DNA from: a bacterium D16-36
GTDB taxonomy: Bacteria > Bacillota > Clostridia > Lachnospirales > Lachnospiraceae
Reading direction: 5' to 3'
DNA: 37,883 nt
Assembly (NCBI GenBank): GCA_003611745.1
Contig: RAYF01000055.1
Location: forward strand, 1-37,883
The notes beneath the pieces are model-generated. The model was not told where the DNA came from. It saw nothing but the letters and a program-made list of their open reading frames with translations, and did no database searches. This document shows, piece after piece, positions 24,865 to 33,287 of this stretch (its first letter is position 1; every line of letters starts with the position of its first letter). Both the position numbers and the translations under genes were made by a program.

Positions 24865-26508
24865 ATGATTAAAATATTTTTAGTGGAAGATGAAATACTG
24901 ATTCGCAACGGAATCAAAAGCAGTATAGAATGGGAAAAAGAAGGGTATGCTTTTGCTGGTGAAGCCAGCGATGGTGAACTGGCTTTGCCTATGATTTTAA
25001 AAGAAAAACCTGATATTTTGATTACAGATATCAGGATGCCGTTTATGGATGGGCTGGAATTGAGCCGGTTGGTAAAGAAGGAGCTGCCGGATATCAAAAT
25101 CCTTATTTTAAGCGGATATGATGAATTTGACTATGCGAAAGAAGCGATTAAAATTGGTGTAACAGAATATCTTCTCAAACCAATCTCATCTGCCTCATTA
25201 TTAAATACCCTGAAAGAAGTTTCCGCACAGATTCTTTCAGAAAAGGAGGAAAAGGAAATAAAAAACTTTTACCTTCAGGAGATGAAGGAGAATGAAGAAT
25301 TAAAGAAAATGAGATTTTTTGGGGATTTAATTTCCGGGGCAATTTCCCTTGCAGATGCAATAGAACGTGGAAAAACATTTCAAATGAATTTAAGTGCAAG
25401 AATTTATAATATTATTTTATTTAAAATACAGCAGAAAATAAGCGAGACTGTTTCGGCTGCATTTCCTGTTGAAATTTATGAGGAGGTTGAAAATGCAATT
25501 GGAAAAATGCCGTGTGTGTATAGCTTTCAGAGGGGGGTTGATGGCTGGGCATTTTTGCTGACAGCAGATGAGACGGATGAAATGGATAACAGAAAACAGG
25601 ATTTGGTTAAAAATCTGGAGGGGATGGTAGCAAAATACTCTGAAATAGAATATTTTGGCGGCATTGGTTCCCCGGTACTCCGTTTAAGGGAGCTAAACCA
25701 GTCCTTTAGGGAGGCAGACAGGGCATTTTCCAGCCGTTTTACTTATGGGAAAAACCAGATTGTCTCTCCACGGGATATCCATAATACTCAGTTTGAGGAA
25801 GATTTTGACTGCAACAGTTTTATCGAATTGGAGCAGACACACCATGTAATAGAAAAATTTTTGAACAATGGGACATTGGAGGAAGTAGGCAGTTTTGTGG
25901 ATGCTTGTTTTCAGGAGATTCCAGAAGACCATTTCCGTTCTATTATGATGCGCCAATATGTGATTATGAATATTTATGTTGCCGTAATGTCTTTTTGCGA
26001 AAAAATAACTGCCGATTCCGGCAGGCAGGAAGACGGTTTATCCAGAGAGGAAAATGACGAAGCCATGAAACGCGCTATCAATACTTCCCAGTCTATTGAT
26101 GATATTAAAATCTATATCAGCGCTTTATTGGAGCAGGCATTAGAACTGAGGAATGCCGCCAGTGGGCGGAGGTATTCTGATATTATCGAAACTGCAAAAA
26201 GCCAGATAGAACATACCTATATGTCAGATGATATCTCTCTAAATACTATTGCCGCAGGTGTTGGAATGAGCCCAAGTTATTTTAGTTCCATCTTTAGCCG
26301 GGAAATGGGTAAGACATTTGTAGAATACCTTACTGAAATCCGTATGGAGAAAGCAAAAGAACTTCTGGTCTGCTCTTCCCTGAAAACTTCAGAAGTCGGG
26401 TATCAGGTAGGCTACAAAGACCCGCACTACTTCAGCTATATATTTAAGAAAACACTCGGATGTTCCCCAAAGGAATACCGCTCCAGACGAAAGGGGGAAG
26501 ATAAATGA
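24865..26508 (+). CDS. YesN-type AraC-family response regulator
   Basis: A 547-residue response regulator. The receiver domain (1 to about 120) has the acidic pair E8-D9, phospho-acceptor Asp55 in I-T-D-I-R-M-P and Lys105 in L-L-K-P. A long middle region (about 130-420) is typical of this class. Two AraC-type HTH motifs (HTH_18) lie at about 445-545, with N-T-I-A-A-G-V-G-M-S-P-S-Y-F-S and the end motif G-C-S-P-K-E-Y-R. Proteins of this type act with a YesM-like kinase to control a nearby sugar ABC transporter. It overlaps the kinase gene by 4 nt (ATGA), so the two are translationally coupled. Likely target: the TCGTAAAA sites before the ytfQ-like gene. Confidence 0.92.
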   Translation: MIKIFLVEDEILIRNGIKSSIEWEKEGYAFAGEASDGELALPMILKEKPDILITDIRMPFMDGLELSRLVKKELPDIKILILSGYDEFDYAKEAIKIGVTEYLLKPISSASLLNTLKEVSAQILSEKEEKEIKNFYLQEMKENEELKKMRFFGDLISGAISLADAIERGKTFQMNLSARIYNIILFKIQQKISETVSAAFPVEIYEEVENAIGKMPCVYSFQRGVDGWAFLLTADETDEMDNRKQDLVKNLEGMVAKYSEIEYFGGIGSPVLRLRELNQSFREADRAFSSRFTYGKNQIVSPRDIHNTQFEEDFDCNSFIELEQTHHVIEKFLNNGTLEEVGSFVDACFQEIPEDHFRSIMMRQYVIMNIYVAVMSFCEKITADSGRQEDGLSREENDEAMKRAINTSQSIDDIKIYISALLEQALELRNAASGRRYSDIIETAKSQIEHTYMSDDISLNTIAAGVGMSPSYFSSIFSREMGKTFVEYLTEIRMEKAKELLVCSSLKTSEVGYQVGYKDPHYFSYIFKKTLGCSPKEYRSRRKGEDK

Positions 26509-27992
26509 TGCACCGCCGTCAGCTCTCCTTGAGCAAAAAATTAACCTCTATTTCAGCGACAGCTATTTTACCAATGATTATTTTATCTTCCTATCTATTA
26601 TGGGCATTATCAGATGCCACGAATGCCTATTCTGATATTAATAGAAATATTTCTTATGCTAATGAGTATGTGCAGAATTTTAAAGAACGTATTGATTATA
26701 CAATGTATCTGTCAGTAATTGGAAACAAGAAAATTAAAGAGCTTGGTGTTGGAAAAACTACTGTAAATGGAATTGTTACGGTAAATCCATATTCTTATAT
26801 GAGAGAACTTAATTCTGCCTGCAGCAGCCTATCAGAGACTGCCACTGTAAGCAGCAACACGAATCAGATGAAACGTACTAAAAATACATTAAATGCCCTT
26901 CGGAAAAGTATTGAAAAGCTTCAAAAAAACATTAATGAAGGTGCCCCTTATGATGAAAATATGGATATTCTTGACCAGGATATCTATGTGCTAACCTCTT
27001 TGGTACAATCTGGATTGCAGAACTATATTTATACAGAAACAACTAATTTTGAAAATGTAAAGGCAAATCTTGATAAAAAGAATAAACAGATGGTAACCAC
27101 CTGTCTGGTTACGCTGCTCCTAGTCAGCTTAATTACGGCATCTTTAACAACCAATGCCGTAAAAAGCGTTACAAACCCGATTCGGAAACTCTGTGACCAG
27201 ACCAGTAAAGTTGCGAAAGGTGATTTTACTGCTAATACAAAAGTAGAATCTATTAACGAGATTGCTATTTTAACCCGGAACTTTAATGATATGACACAGG
27301 AAATCGGCCTTCTGGTAGAAGATATCAAAAAGAATCAGGAAAATCTGCATCTGATTGAGATGAAGCTCCTTCAGGCACAAATCAACCCACATTTTCTGTA
27401 CAATACACTTGATACCATTGTGTGGCTTGCTGAAATGAAAAAAAATGATGAAGTGGTAGCAATAGTAACATATCTTTCTTCCTTTTTCCGCACGACTCTT
27501 AGTAAGGGGAAGGATTTCATCACGATTCAGGAGGAAGAGCTTCATGTAGAAAGTTATATGAATATTCAGAAATTCCGCTATCAGGATGTGATGGACTTTG
27601 AGATTCATATTGATAAAGAACTATATCCTTATACTATCCCGAAGCTGATGCTGCAGCCACTAGCAGAAAATGCATTGGTCCACGGTGTCCGCAATAAACG
27701 TGGAAAGAGCCACATCTCCATTACGGGCAGGAAGGATGGGGAAAACATTATCTTTCAGGTAATTGATGACGGACGTGGTATGGATAAGGAGGAACTACTA
27801 AAGCTTAGGCAGTGCATTGCCCACAATAATAATAATGCTACAGATAATGGTGGTTTCGGCATTGTTAATGTAAACCAGCGTATCAAAAGCTATTATGGTG
27901 ATGATTATGGGATTTCGTACGAAAGCGAACTTGGAAAGGGCACAGCGGCAACTATTACCATTGCCGCTAAAAATATTCAACCTTTTTCGTAA
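26505..27992 (+). CDS. YesM-type sensor histidine kinase
   Basis: A 495-residue membrane kinase. TM1 spans about 14-36, an extracellular sensor region about 37-192 and TM2 about 195-217. A HAMP domain lies at about 216-270 (N-P-I-R-K-L, E-I-A-I-L-T-R-N-F-N-D-M). The His_kinase domain holds the phospho-acceptor His296 in Q-I-N-P-H-F-L-Y-N-T-L. The HATPase domain has the N box (P-L-A-E-N-A-L-V-H-G), the G1 box (D-D-G-R-G-M) and G-G-F-G-I-V-N. All key residues are present. The start ATG 26505 overlaps the yesN stop and has a GGGGGAAG site. The short extracellular domain suggests direct sensing of a sugar or of a loaded binding protein; inference. Confidence 0.92.
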   Translation: MMHRRQLSLSKKLTSISATAILPMIILSSYLLWALSDATNAYSDINRNISYANEYVQNFKERIDYTMYLSVIGNKKIKELGVGKTTVNGIVTVNPYSYMRELNSACSSLSETATVSSNTNQMKRTKNTLNALRKSIEKLQKNINEGAPYDENMDILDQDIYVLTSLVQSGLQNYIYTETTNFENVKANLDKKNKQMVTTCLVTLLLVSLITASLTTNAVKSVTNPIRKLCDQTSKVAKGDFTANTKVESINEIAILTRNFNDMTQEIGLLVEDIKKNQENLHLIEMKLLQAQINPHFLYNTLDTIVWLAEMKKNDEVVAIVTYLSSFFRTTLSKGKDFITIQEEELHVESYMNIQKFRYQDVMDFEIHIDKELYPYTIPKLMLQPLAENALVHGVRNKRGKSHISITGRKDGENIIFQVIDDGRGMDKEELLKLRQCIAHNNNNATDNGGFGIVNVNQRIKSYYGDDYGISYESELGKGTAATITIAAKNIQPFS

Positions 27993-28023
27993 AATATCGT
28001 AAAAAATATTAATTTTCGTAAAA
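27987..28023 (+). promoter_or_regulatory. TCGTAAAA direct repeats, candidate YesN operator
   Basis: TCGTAAAA occurs at 27987-27994, 27997-28004 and 28016-28023. Spacings of 10 and 19 bp put them on about the same face of the helix. They overlap the last codons of the kinase gene and end 28 bp before the -35 of the ytfQ promoter, the usual position for an AraC-type activator. Confidence 0.6.
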
Positions 28024-28051
28024 AATAGACAAAAAAGCATATATTATTCTG

Positions 28052-28080
28052 TTTACCCTTTTACAATTCTCCTATATGAT
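28052..28080 (+). promoter_or_regulatory. Promoter of the YtfQ-type transporter operon
   Basis: TTTACC (28052-28057), a 17-nt spacer and TATGAT (28075-28080). The weak -35 (4 of 6 matches) fits a promoter needing an activator. Start of transcription near 28087. Confidence 0.6.
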
Positions 28081-28086
28081 ATAACT

Positions 28087-28316
28087 ACGATATGAAATAT
28101 AAGGTTTCCGGTTGTTCAATATGTACATAACAGCATTGCGAAAATTGCGTAACAATGCAGCAATCCGTTGTGGCAGGATACTTTTGGTTCTGCAGGTTTC
28201 TTTTGAAACAGGAATTTACATATACAGGGCGGAAACTGCATATTTTATAAAAGGACAACGTCTGATAAAACATTTCAGGCAATATCATTATCTTTTAAAT
28301 AAGGAGGAGAAGAATA
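28087..28316 (+). other. Long 5' leader of the binding-protein gene
   Basis: The kinase-to-ytfQ gap is 324 bp, and about 230 nt of it would be transcribed. It contains GCATTG/CAATGC arms at about 28132-28157 and a small GTTTC-TTTT-GAAAC hairpin near 28196-28209, but no T-tailed terminator and no riboswitch family that I recognise. A strong AAGGAGGAG site precedes ATG 28317. No convincing ORF is present. Confidence 0.45.
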
Positions 28317-29402
28317 ATGAAGAAAAAATTTTTAGCAACAGCACTTTCTGTAATGATGGCTGCAACAATGCTGACAGGATGTGGTTCAGATGACAGTTCT
28401 ACAGATGATAAATCTAATGTCAGCAGCGAGGACAACAAAGGCGATGACAAAGACTCTGGCGATGATGTAATTACGGTTGGATTTTCACAGGTAGGTGCAG
28501 AGTCTGACTGGCGTACTGCTAACTCCCAGTCCATGAAAGACACATTTAGTGAGGCAAATGGTTATAAGCTGATTTTTGATGATGCACAGCAGAAACAGGA
28601 AAATCAGATTACAGCAATCCGTAACTTTATTAATCAGGAAGTAGATTATATTGTTCTTGCACCAGTTACTGAGACTGGATGGGACACAGTACTTCAGGAA
28701 GCAAAGGATGCAGACATCCCTGTTATTATCGTTGACCGTATGGTAGATGTTTCTGATGATGAGCTTTACACAGCATGGGTTGGTTCTAACTTCAAGTTAG
28801 AGGGACAGAAAGCATGCGAGTGGTTAAAGGCATATGCAGAGGCTAAGAAGATTGACAAAATCAACATCGTAGATATTCAGGGTACCATCGGTGCATCTGC
28901 TCAGATTGGACGTACAGAAGCTTTGAATGATGCAGTTAAGGCAAATGGCTGGAATCTTCTTGCACAGCAGACTGGTGAATTTACACAGGCAAAAGGCCAG
29001 GAAGTTATGGAGTCAATGTTAAAGCAGCATGATGACATCAACGTTGTATATTGTGAGAATGATAATGAAGCATTCGGAGCAATTGATGCGATTGAAGCTG
29101 CTGGAAAAAAAGTTGGCCCTGATGGAGATATCCTTGTTATGTCTTTCGACACAACTAAGGCAGGTATCACTGATACATTATCTGGAAAGATTATCTTAAA
29201 CACAGAGTGTAACCCTCTTCATGGACCTCGTGTAGAGGAAATCATCAAGAAGTTAGAAGCTGGTGAGACACCTGATAAGCAGGCATATGTAGATGAGGGA
29301 ATCTATGCACATGGCGCTGATGTAGCTAAAGTTACTGTTGACGGAACAGACTATGAAGTAACAGAGGTAACTCAGGAAGTTATCGACGGCCGTGCATACT
29401 AA
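28317..29402 (+). CDS. ytfQ: Sugar ABC transporter substrate-binding lipoprotein (YtfQ-like)
   Basis: A 361-residue lipoprotein with lipobox L-T-G-C (Cys22), an acidic Asp/Ser linker (about 24-50) and a periplasmic-binding-protein type I fold (about 51-340). Matches to the galactofuranose-binding protein YtfQ include G-F-S-Q-V-G-A-E-S-D-W-R near the start of the fold, V-D-R near 141 and the order of the downstream transporter genes. Codon choice is strongly biased (repeated GTA, GGT, GAT, CGT), as in highly expressed genes, which fits a binding protein. A terminator at 29441 separates it from the ATPase gene. Galactofuranose is the E. coli ligand; a different pentose or hexose is possible here. 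Confidence 0.88.
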   Translation: MKKKFLATALSVMMAATMLTGCGSDDSSTDDKSNVSSEDNKGDDKDSGDDVITVGFSQVGAESDWRTANSQSMKDTFSEANGYKLIFDDAQQKQENQITAIRNFINQEVDYIVLAPVTETGWDTVLQEAKDADIPVIIVDRMVDVSDDELYTAWVGSNFKLEGQKACEWLKAYAEAKKIDKINIVDIQGTIGASAQIGRTEALNDAVKANGWNLLAQQTGEFTQAKGQEVMESMLKQHDDINVVYCENDNEAFGAIDAIEAAGKKVGPDGDILVMSFDTTKAGITDTLSGKIILNTECNPLHGPRVEEIIKKLEAGETPDKQAYVDEGIYAHGADVAKVTVDGTDYEVTEVTQEVIDGRAY

Positions 29403-29440
29403 AATTTAAAAAATATAAGACGTAAAATAGCTGGGAGACT

Positions 29441-29489
29441 GGCGTGGTAGAAAAAGAGGCAGATGCCTGATATGCTGCCACGCCTTTTT
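29441..29489 (+). terminator. Partial terminator between binding-protein and ATPase genes
   Basis: GGCGTGG (29441-29447) pairs with CCACGCC (29478-29484), with an inner GGCA/TGCC stem, followed by TTTTT. It is expected to end most transcripts after the binding-protein gene and keep that protein in excess. Confidence 0.85.
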
Positions 29490-29523
29490 CAACCCTTTTT
29501 AGAAGAAAGCAGGTGAGTTTAAG

Positions 29524-31035
29524 ATGGAAAATAGTGTTGTACTGGATATGAAAGATGTATCTAAGACTTTTCCTGGTGTAAAAGCATTACAACATGTAGA
29601 CTTTAAGCTCCGCAAGGGTGAGATTCATGCACTCATGGGTGAAAACGGAGCTGGAAAATCTACGCTGATCAAGGTACTTACCGGTGTACATGATTTTGAG
29701 TCCGGCAAGATTACAATGGCAGGTACAGATATTGTAAATAAATCCCCGCAGGATGCACAGTCACATGGGATTAGTACAGTATATCAGGAAGTAAATTTGT
29801 GTCCAAACCTTACTGTGGCTGAAAACCTCTTTATTGGGCGTGAGCCGAGAAAATTTGGTTTTATTGATTGGCGGACAATGAATAAAAAGTCTGCTGAATT
29901 ATTAAAGGATTTGGATATTGATGCAAATGCCACAGATAAATTGGAGGAATGTTCCCTTGCAAAGCAGCAGATGATTGCAATTGCCAGGGCGGTTGATATG
30001 CAGTGTCAGGTTTTAATTCTTGATGAACCGACATCCTCCTTGGATGATGAAGAAGTTGAAAAATTATTTGTACTGATGCGCAGGTTGAAAGGACAGGGGG
30101 TAGGAATTATATTTGTTACCCATTTTCTTGAGCAGGTATATGAAGTCTGTGACAGGATTACGGTACTCAGGAACGGTACTTTGGTAGGTGAATATGAAGT
30201 AGCTGAGCTGCCTCGTGTAAAGCTTGTTTCAAAAATGATGGGTAAAGATTTTGATGATCTGGCAGATATCAAAGGGGATCACAAGAAACTGGAAAAATTT
30301 GTTCCGGTTATCGAAGCAAAGGGCGTTGGACGGAAAGGGAGCATCAAACCATTTGATTTTGTGGCAAATAAAGGGGAAGTCGTTGGCCTTACCGGTTTGT
30401 TGGGCTCTGGGCGTTCTGAGCTGGTCCGTGCAATATATGGCGCTGATAAGCCGGATTCCGGGACGATTCTCGTAAACGGAAAGGAAGCAAAAATAAGTGC
30501 ACCGATTGACGCGATGAAGCTTGGTATGGCTTATCTGCCAGAGGACCGCAAAAAGGATGGAATTATTGCTGATTTGTCTGTAAGGGAAAATATTATCCTT
30601 GCGCTTCAGGCAAAGAAAGGGATGTTCCACCTTATGAGCCATAAAGAAATGGAGGAGGCAGCAGATAAATATATAGAAATGCTCCAGATTAAGACGGCAA
30701 GCAGGGAAACACCGATTAAAAGCTTATCCGGCGGTAACCAGCAGAAGGTTATTATTGGGCGCTGGCTTTTGACCAATCCGGAATATCTGATTTTGGATGA
30801 ACCGACACGCGGTATTGATATCGGTACTAAGACAGAAATCCAGAAACTTGTGCTTAACCTTGCAGATCAGGGCATGGCAGTCACATTTATTTCTTCCGAA
30901 GTTGAAGAAATGCTCCGTACCTGTTCCCGTATGGGTGTTATGAGGGATGGTAAAAAAGTCGGAGAATTGACTGGTGACGATTTAACGCAGGAAGGAATTA
31001 TGAAAGCAATCGCAGGAGGTGACGAAAATGAATAA
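29524..31035 (+). CDS. ytfR: Sugar ABC transporter ATP-binding protein (YtfR/RbsA-like)
   Basis: A 503-residue protein with two fused nucleotide-binding domains. The first has Walker A G-E-N-G-A-G-K-S at 39-46 and Walker B V-L-I-L-D-E-P-T-S. The second has the degenerate Walker A G-L-L-G-S-G-R-S-E typical of RbsA-type proteins, a full signature L-S-G-G-N-Q-Q-K and Walker B L-I-L-D-E-P-T-R-G-I-D-I-G. It energises uptake with the two following permeases. AGGTGAG precedes ATG 29524. The 3' end overlaps the next gene by 8 nt. Confidence 0.92.
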   Translation: MENSVVLDMKDVSKTFPGVKALQHVDFKLRKGEIHALMGENGAGKSTLIKVLTGVHDFESGKITMAGTDIVNKSPQDAQSHGISTVYQEVNLCPNLTVAENLFIGREPRKFGFIDWRTMNKKSAELLKDLDIDANATDKLEECSLAKQQMIAIARAVDMQCQVLILDEPTSSLDDEEVEKLFVLMRRLKGQGVGIIFVTHFLEQVYEVCDRITVLRNGTLVGEYEVAELPRVKLVSKMMGKDFDDLADIKGDHKKLEKFVPVIEAKGVGRKGSIKPFDFVANKGEVVGLTGLLGSGRSELVRAIYGADKPDSGTILVNGKEAKISAPIDAMKLGMAYLPEDRKKDGIIADLSVRENIILALQAKKGMFHLMSHKEMEEAADKYIEMLQIKTASRETPIKSLSGGNQQKVIIGRWLLTNPEYLILDEPTRGIDIGTKTEIQKLVLNLADQGMAVTFISSEVEEMLRTCSRMGVMRDGKKVGELTGDDLTQEGIMKAIAGGDENE

Positions 31036-32089
31036 AGAGACATTAAAAAATATTACGTCAAAGCGTCTTTTCTTGCCAATTGTATGCTTAATCGCAGTAT
31101 TATTAGTAAACGTAATTAAAACACCGGATTTCTTTAAGATTTCTCTTGAGAATGGGGTTTTGTCCGGTTATATTATTATTGTAATAAATCGTGCTTCAGA
31201 GCTGGTAATTCTTGCTGTCGGCATGACACTTGTTACCGCAGCATCGGGAGGGCAGGACATCAGTGTAGGAGCTGTTATGGCGGTTGCCGCAGCTGTATGC
31301 TGCCAGATTCTTTCCGGCGGTGCAACATCTGTTACATCGCTTGCCGCCCCATTGGTTCTTGCTATTCTTGCCGGAATCCTTGCCTCCGCATTGTGCGGCG
31401 CATTTAACGGGTTCCTTGTTGCAAAGCTGAATATCCAGCCAATGGTAGCTACTTTGATTTTGTTTACAGCGGGGCGCGGTATTGCCCAGTTAATTACAAA
31501 GGGACAGATTACATATATCCGTGTTGAGTCTTATAAGACATTCGGTGGATATATAGGAAAATGCCCGATTCCTACACCAATTTTTATTGCAATTATCGTA
31601 ATTGTTATTACACAGCTTGTTTTGAAGAAAACTGCACTCGGCCTCTATATCGAAAGTGTTGGTATTAACGGAACGGCTTCTAGATTAGTCGGCCTGAACT
31701 CTACATTAATTAAGTTTCTAACATATGTTATCTGTGGAATCATGGCAGGTATCGCAGGCGTTGTTGCATCCAGCCGTATCTATTCTGCTGACGCAAACAA
31801 TATCGGCCTGAATCTGGAAATGGATGCCATCCTTGCAGTTGCCCTTGGCGGCAATGTCCTCGGAGGCGGAAAATTTAACCTGATGGGTTCTGTAATCGGT
31901 GCATATACTATTCAGGCACTGACTACAACACTTTATGCTATGAATGTAAAAGCTGACCAGCTTCCGGTATACAAGGCAATTGTTGTTATCATTATCGTGG
32001 TACTGCAAAGCCCTGTATTTAAAAAATTCTTAGCAAACCAGAAGGCAAAGAAACTGTCAAATACAACTGCTGCGGAAGGAGGAAAATAA
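31028..32089 (+). CDS. ytfT: Sugar ABC transporter permease (YtfT-like)
   Basis: A 353-residue polytopic BPD_transp_2 permease with about 9-10 hydrophobic segments. It has the family motifs A-V-G-M-T-L-V-T-A-A-S-G-G-Q-D-I-S-V-G-A (residues about 60-80) and A-L-G-G-N-V-L-G-G-G near 275. The opening V-K-T-P-D-F-F pattern (here I-K-T-P-D-F-F) is characteristic of the YtfT branch. ATG 31028 has AGGAGGT with a 7-nt spacer; the in-frame GTG at 31019 falls inside that site. It works with the next permease as a heterodimer. Confidence 0.9.
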   Translation: MNKETLKNITSKRLFLPIVCLIAVLLVNVIKTPDFFKISLENGVLSGYIIIVINRASELVILAVGMTLVTAASGGQDISVGAVMAVAAAVCCQILSGGATSVTSLAAPLVLAILAGILASALCGAFNGFLVAKLNIQPMVATLILFTAGRGIAQLITKGQITYIRVESYKTFGGYIGKCPIPTPIFIAIIVIVITQLVLKKTALGLYIESVGINGTASRLVGLNSTLIKFLTYVICGIMAGIAGVVASSRIYSADANNIGLNLEMDAILAVALGGNVLGGGKFNLMGSVIGAYTIQALTTTLYAMNVKADQLPVYKAIVVIIIVVLQSPVFKKFLANQKAKKLSNTTAAEGGK

Positions 32090-32090
32090 A

Positions 32091-33128
32091 ATGGAAATGG
32101 GAATTTTTGAATCAAAGACAAATACGAAAAGAAAAATCAACTCCAATACTTTTCTCCTTATGATTACCATTCTGCTGTTTTTGGCAATGTATATCTCAGG
32201 TATGATTATATTTGAAGAGGGTGGATTTGCAAAACCTCAGATGTTTTTAAACCTCTTTATCTCAAATGCCGGACTTCTGGTAATTGCTGTTGGACAGACA
32301 ATTGTAATGATTACAGGCGGTATTGATATTTCAGTAGGTTCTGTTACCGCTCTGGTATGTATGGCAGTTGCAAACCAAATGGAAAACCACGGAGCCAGCG
32401 CTTATATGGCTGTTGCAATCGCATTAGGAATCGGGCTTCTCTATGGTATCGTACAGGGATTTCTGATTTCTTATCTGGAGATTCAGCCATTCATCGTCAG
32501 TCTGGCAGGTCTGTTCTTTGGAAGAGGACTTACTTCCATGATTAGCACAGATATGATTTCTATTAAGAATGAGACATTCCTTGCATGGGCGAAATACAGA
32601 ATTTATCTTCCAATTGGATCATACAGTAAGCGCGGGAAATTTCTTCCGGCATACATATATCCTACCGTCATAATTGCTCTGGTAATTGTATTTATTATCG
32701 CTATTATTATGAAATATACAAAATTCGGCCGTGAAGTATACGCAATCGGCGGGAATGCACAGAGTGCCATGATGATGGGATTGAATGTCCGCAAGACTAA
32801 GTTTAAGGCATATATTTTAAATGGTTTTCTTGCAGGCTGCGGTGGATTCCTGTTCTGCCTCAATAGCTGTTCCGGATTCGTGGAGCAGGCAAAAGGCCTT
32901 GAGATGGATGCAATCTCCGCTTCCGTTATCGGCGGTACGCTCCTCAGCGGCGGTGTTGGAACACCATTTGGAACCATATTTGGTGTATTGATAAAAGGAA
33001 CAATTTCCAGCTTAATCACGACACAAGGTTCCCTGTCAAGTTGGTGGGTACGTATCGTACTGTCGGCACTGCTCTGCTTCTTCATTGTATTGCAGGCAGT
33101 CATTGCAGGAATCAAGAAAAAGAAATAG
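32091..33128 (+). CDS. yjfF: Sugar ABC transporter permease (YjfF-like)
   Basis: A 345-residue permease of the same superfamily with about 9-10 membrane segments. It shows I-A-V-G-Q-T-I-V-M-I-T-G-G-I-D-I-S-V-G-S (about 65-85) and V-I-G-G-T-L-L-S-G-G-V-G-T-P-F-G near 285. Only 1 nt separates it from ytfT, and its GGAGG site lies in the end of that gene, so translation is coupled. The four-gene order Q-R-T-F matches the YtfQRT-YjfF system. The operon ends at the bidirectional terminator at 33257. Confidence 0.9.
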   Translation: MEMGIFESKTNTKRKINSNTFLLMITILLFLAMYISGMIIFEEGGFAKPQMFLNLFISNAGLLVIAVGQTIVMITGGIDISVGSVTALVCMAVANQMENHGASAYMAVAIALGIGLLYGIVQGFLISYLEIQPFIVSLAGLFFGRGLTSMISTDMISIKNETFLAWAKYRIYLPIGSYSKRGKFLPAYIYPTVIIALVIVFIIAIIMKYTKFGREVYAIGGNAQSAMMMGLNVRKTKFKAYILNGFLAGCGGFLFCLNSCSGFVEQAKGLEMDAISASVIGGTLLSGGVGTPFGTIFGVLIKGTISSLITTQGSLSSWWVRIVLSALLCFFIVLQAVIAGIKKKK

Positions 33129-33159
33129 GCCTCTACATTTTTTTCTAATATATTTTATA

Positions 33160-33287
33160 GTAAACGAAAAAAACGCTTGCGTTTTGCTTCGTTTACAGCG
33201 CCGGGTACACGCTGCAAAGCAGCATGCTTCCTATGTGTATCCGTGCGCATCTATATAAAAGGGCACCATTTATATGGTTGCCCTTTT
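33160..33287 (-). repeat. Palindromic MITE-like insertion, copy 2
   Basis: This has the same three-hairpin plan as 617-741 but on the minus strand. One end hairpin pairs GTAAACGAA (33160-33168) with TTCGTTTAC (33188-33196). The core (33198-33248) has GCGC arms, a 9-bp stem, GCTGC-AAA-GCAGC and an 11-nt bulge at 33224-33234. The other end hairpin is the terminator at 33257-33287. Against copy 1 the GCGC arms, the GCTGC/GCAGC stem and the A-G-G of the bulge are kept, while three pairs of the 9-bp stem change on both sides and still pair. The element fills the gap between two convergent genes. Confidence 0.8.
33257..33287. terminator. Bidirectional terminator between convergent genes
   Basis: AAAAGGGCA pairs with TGCCCTTTT, and CCAT pairs with ATGG inside, around loop TTAT with one bulged T. 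The A-run and T-run on the two sides let it act for both the transporter operon and the acyltransferase gene. Confidence 0.8.

Noticed and set aside
33130-33160. Separate terminator directly after yjfF
   Set aside because: The T-rich stretch at 33137-33143 has no stem before it. The hairpin at 33257 serves this role.
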